From: Spirodela intermedia
Lineage: Eukaryota; Streptophyta; Magnoliopsida; Alismatales; Araceae
Length of the DNA: 64,000 nt
Reading direction: 5' to 3'
Assembly: GCA_902729315.2 (NCBI GenBank)
Contig: LR746269.1
Location: 1,713,501 to 1,777,500 of the forward strand
Shown: positions 60,250 through 64,000 of the stretch, piece by piece
How the letters are laid out: each line of letters opens with the position of its first letter
Numbering within the stretch: the stretch's first letter is position 1
Translations under genes and position numbers: made by a program
The notes under the pieces: generated by a model
Seen by the model: only the letters and a program-made list of their open reading frames with translations
Databases searched by the model: none
What the model was told of the DNA's origin: nothing

Positions 60250-61270
60250 CTTTTGTAACCTTAAACATAAAGTATGCAACAATAATGAGATTTGATGCTA
60301 CTATGAGTATATTATCTTGTTTTATACTTTTTACATCATGATGCTGGCTCCAAGTTTTATTATTTTATGCTCTAATTGCTAGCACAATAATCTTGAATGA
60401 CATTATTGGTAAAGCATTTTTTCTCACACTCTTTTTTTGTTATGATATTGTCTTATATAAGTTGTATATCTAAAAATATTAAATAAAAGAATGAGTTAAC
60501 CATCAATGATAAGTTAATTGTAATGTCTTCCATCATGTTTTTTATGTTAGAATATTAATTTGTAAGTTAATTACATTGAGCCTGAAATCTTAGTACTTGA
60601 TGCTCTTGGATGAGAACATTAATGCAATATCTTCTCTCAAGTGATTTCCATCATGGTAGTGACATATAACTTTAATTGCTCTACATCTCAAATAAAAATA
60701 TATTAAAAATTTGAAGAATACTAAAATATATAAAATATCTTTCATGAAAATTTCCCATCATAGTACTAAGTTACATGTTAAATTACTCAGCTTGAAATAT
60801 GAATATTTGACAAACTTGAATGATAAGATGAGTCTAGTGTCATCTTTACATCACACTCTTTTTATTATGATTTTGACTTTTAGATTGTGTTACTTTAATC
60901 CTTACGGCCATATACTTGATAACCTTAATGTTGATCAGCTAGTAATGGCTTACATAGTTCCCTTTGTATAATTATATAAACTTATAATTATATTCCTCTC
61001 AATATTTTATCATAAAGCCAGATAAAAAAAGGGATAGTAAAATGAGTACAAATTATTCCATTTGACCATCTACATCATGATATTTGTTGTTATGTTGTTT
61101 GAATTCCTAATCATCTTGGATGATAACATGGGTGATTGTCTTCTATTATGATTTTTATACATCGATATTTGTTTCAAGTTTTATTAATCTCAACCTACAA
61201 TCTCAATGTTTGATTATAAAAGATGATGACATGAGTATAGTGTATTTCATAAGTATTCTTTCTATTATGA
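60250..61270. repeat. Possible decayed tandem array, unit roughly 110-130 bp
   Basis: Recurring phrases include ACATCATGAT--TTGTT-CAAGTTTTATTA, ATCTTGGATGATAACATG and GTGTCATCTTT/GTCTTCTATTATGATTTTTA. They appear in the same order several times between 60330 and 61260 with much substitution. By eye only; the period is uncertain. Confidence 0.35.
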
Positions 61271-62399
61271 AAAATGCTAGATCTAATAAAGTCACAAGAT
61301 AACTAGGGGGAGGGAATTAGTTTTAATTTATTATGATGGGTAATCATGTGATAGAATGTGAATAATTTCCACAAGATGATTGAATTGATCAATAGGATAG
61401 AGACATAATTTATATCAAAGATGCACTCTGCATACATATCTCCTCTAGATTTTATTATTCAAGGATAATAAAACTAATTTTTAGGCATAAGCTTGGCTCC
61501 ATTAATTTTAAAACTCTTGTAGCCCAAATACCTTAATACTTAAGTTATTCATGATTCTATGCAATCAAGCACTAATATTTCAATATTAGTGCACAATTCT
61601 AAATTCATGGCTCCAAAATTATTTAAGTGCAAACCAACACTTATTTATAGTAATATTTAAGTTTAAGCTTCATATTGAAAATCTTTAATTCTATAACTTA
61701 TTTGCAGTCATATAGACATGGAGTTAGAAGTGAAGGACTTGAGGATGTTTGAATAGAATTACACTACAATATTTAATATTCTCCTAATTTTGTCAATTAA
61801 TAAAATAGTGGCATGTTTCAATTATCCATATGAGAATTCAATGAAATAAGTTTGAACTAAGTTTCCTAATTCTATATAGATACACATAAATATGTTTATA
61901 TAGAATAAAATAGATAATTTAATTTAAAAAATTAGATTATTTATTTTGGTTTCTTTGTAGTGCATACATAAAATTTTAAATACTTTTATTATAAAAAATA
62001 AACACTTATAGTAAATGTACATAGATTTTTAGTGGTTTATTCCCCAACCTATATTTGTTATCCTGAGATCCTTGCTACTTGTGTTTCTACTAATCTCCTT
62101 GAAGATTACATATTTGTTCTAGTAACCCTAAGAACTAGATTACTTTCAAGGCAATCATTCCACTACTCACTAGATTATTTTTGAGTGTAGTTGTCACATA
62201 TTAGGATATTAAGCTTTATATATTATGTTTTATTATGATGTAATTCTCATGTACTTGAATAATGAGGATGTTTGATGTTATTCATGTGCTACTCTTTACT
62301 TTTATATTTCTATTTCACAATTATATTTTCATAGAAAAATATTAAACTTGATGTCTCTACTATTTTGTAACAAAACTTGTCATATTTGACATTTAAAGC

Positions 62400-62990
62400 T
62401 TTGCGTATTCCACTATTTGACAACATACTATGCATACATTTATGTTAATGTATTACACTGTCTCAAGACATAACAACTCATATAAAAACACATTAGCACT
62501 GATGTATTGACTGTATTGTAATGTAACATATACTCATATACTAACATATTATGTATGATGTACTGAGTTTTTTAAAATTATTCTAGTCCAATACTTAACA
62601 TCTACATCTTGACTTTCCTGTATTGAAAATATTAGCATGAATGCAATGTTATATTATGTCATTTACTCTTCATATACTAATATATTAATATTAATGTACT
62701 ACATTGTTCTAGAATGTAACTCTATCAAAAATTAACTTCAACATATTCTGATGTTTTGAAAATGTATCATCCTATATACTAGCATAATAATATTGATCAA
62801 TTCCATTACTCCATAACATAAAGTGTGGTAATAAATTATCATCATTAATGTACTATACTTATTTCTAATTCACACGTCATTTATTGAAATATCGTTACTT
62901 GATGTATAATATGATTTCGTAATGCAAAATGGTTCTTAAAGTATTATTGTTGATATACTACTCTTTTGCAATGTATAATGACATTCTTTC
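62400..62990. repeat. Possible decayed tandem array, unit roughly 80-95 bp
   Basis: Phrases of the type CATATACTAACATATTA-TATT, AATGTACTACATTGT and TCTAGAATGTAAC recur about six times with heavy divergence. It resembles an old satellite-like array. Period and copy number are estimates by eye. Confidence 0.35.
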
Positions 62991-63720
62991 TATTTCATAC
63001 TTTTGTGAACTTCAGAACCTATTTCTAGTTTCCAAACTCAACCTATTGTGCACAATTTTGTCACTAACCTATAGTTCCTATGAATTTAAACAAAGAATAT
63101 GAAGTTCTAATAGCATTATAGGTTAGCACTAGTGTAGAACTTTTCATCTTAATTCTTTCCCATAGAATATTTAAATATAACTCATATTAACCAAGCATTA
63201 AAGCCAGAACCCTATTAGCCTTAATTTGATAGCATGTTTTTAGTGTCTTTTATCTCATTCTCTCTTACATGAGTTTATATGTATTAAGCTAAACTTTTGA
63301 ATTTAGAATCCTAAAACAGTTTGATACAAACAAAGGAACATGATTCATACGAAAAGTCATCTGTTTTCATCTTCTTTCAAAACTTGATAGAGATGAATGA
63401 ACTATTGTATATGCATTTTACCTCAATTTTTAAAGATATTTTATTGTTCCAATGGAGAGTAGTTCAATTGAATTTGTATTTGACTTATATTAAAAAATAT
63501 ACCTATTTATATTCATTCATTAAAATCATATGAAAATATTTTTAAATGGCATCAATTATCAACGAAATTACAATTTTGGGTTTATATTTCTAAGCACAAC
63601 TATTATGTCTTTACATTGACATGTAGAATCCTTCTAGGTATCAAATCCGCTAGTCAACTACAATGATTGTACCACCAAGAGCAGAATCCATTAACTCCTT
63701 GGATATATTTCTAAAGGTGT

Positions 63721-64000
63721 TCACACTCTAGTGAGATCTGATGACTTTGTCAACCTTCCCATCAAAGTTGCATCCCTTAAGAACATTCCTTGGCCATAGA
63801 CAGGCCTAACTTTTACACCCTTTGCCTCCACATGCCAATGGTTTTGTAGAACCCACAGAGGCAATGATTTCTTTATGTGAATCTTGGGTCCCAAACCTAA
63901 GACATCATATCATCTTAGTAGACCACTAAGTACCTCCCATGCATGCAAAGTGCCAATAACATCCTCCACAATAATAAACAAATCATGATATGTCATTGGG
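63721..64000 (-). pseudogene. Coding-like fragment, one internal stop, runs off the right edge
   Basis: Reading the minus strand from 63999 gives 29 sense codons (starting PMTYHDLFIIVEDVIG), a TGA at 63912-63910, then 62 more sense codons including GPKIHIKKSLPLWVLQNHWH and RPVYGQGMFLRDATLMGRL, and a TGA at 63723. Base composition is clearly less AT-rich than the preceding 9 kb, and the Trp/Pro/Gly content looks like protein. No ATG context or splice site is resolved because the window ends. I do not recognise the family. It may be a broken gene, an exon pair with a missed intron, or a transposon-derived fragment. Confidence 0.4.

Larger units (their letters stand above)
54118..63650. other. 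About 9.5 kb AT-rich region without recognisable genes
   Basis: After the GDSL 3' UTR the sequence becomes strongly AT-rich with stops throughout; the longest open frames are under 90 codons and show no motifs. No intact transposon protein, LTR pair or terminal repeat was seen. A (TA)n run lies at 59363-59381. Diverged internal repeats are listed separately. It is probably decayed repetitive DNA. Confidence 0.6.

Noticed and set aside
1-64000. CRISPR arrays, tRNA, rRNA, organelle insertions, prokaryotic systems
   Set aside because: Repeats seen are tandem or microsatellite type without spacer arrays. No tRNA T-loop and acceptor pair was found, and all recognised genes are nuclear plant genes with spliceosomal introns or typical intronless families.

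Overview
The window is nuclear DNA of a flowering plant. Genes have GT-AG introns, and the products include plant-only families: TPC1 two-pore channel, type 3 metallothionein, early-nodulin-like phytocyanin, VQ-motif protein and DUF2921 membrane protein. A monocot-like lineage is the best guess, held weakly. The C-terminal tail of TPC1 resembles the grass form as I remember it, and several genes have very GC-rich third codon positions while others do not. I could run no search, so family names rest on motifs and recalled homologues.

Layout, left to right. The 3' part of TPC1 (+, exons 1238-8510) carries a decayed Ty1-copia piece in one intron. A single-exon DUF2921 gene (-, 11259-14051) follows. 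A mitochondrial ribosomal protein L21 gene (-, 15227-18542) sits head to head with ABCE2/RLI2, the ribosome-recycling ATPase (+, 19162-26576), across about 0.6 kb rich in TGGGCC motifs. Next are a type 3 metallothionein (+, 27830-28199) between two tandem duplications, a membrane-anchored GH5 endo-beta-mannanase (-, 29374-32847) and a VQ-motif protein (-, 34832-35509). These are followed by a 12-exon gene for a DnaJ-type zinc-finger protein of unknown function (+, 38595-47491), converging on an early-nodulin-like protein gene (-, 47754-48500). The last two genes are a small secreted or membrane protein of unknown function (+, 49855-50648) and a GDSL esterase/lipase (+, 52503-54117). From 54118 to about 63.6 kb the sequence is AT-rich with no recognisable gene, and the right edge holds a coding-like fragment on the minus strand.

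The genes do not form a pathway. The clearest functional pairing is mitochondrial L21 with ABCE2, which both serve translation and share an intergenic promoter region. Mannanase, phytocyanin-like protein and GDSL esterase are all secretory or cell-surface proteins, but nothing in the sequence links their regulation. (GA)n/(CT)n microsatellites are very frequent, mostly in leaders, promoters and introns. No CRISPR array, tRNA, rRNA or dedicated defence or biosynthetic cluster was seen. I did not find a convincing new biological system. The best leads are the internal triplication in the DUF2921 protein, the duplications around the metallothionein gene, the two conserved-looking unknown proteins and the fragment at the right edge.
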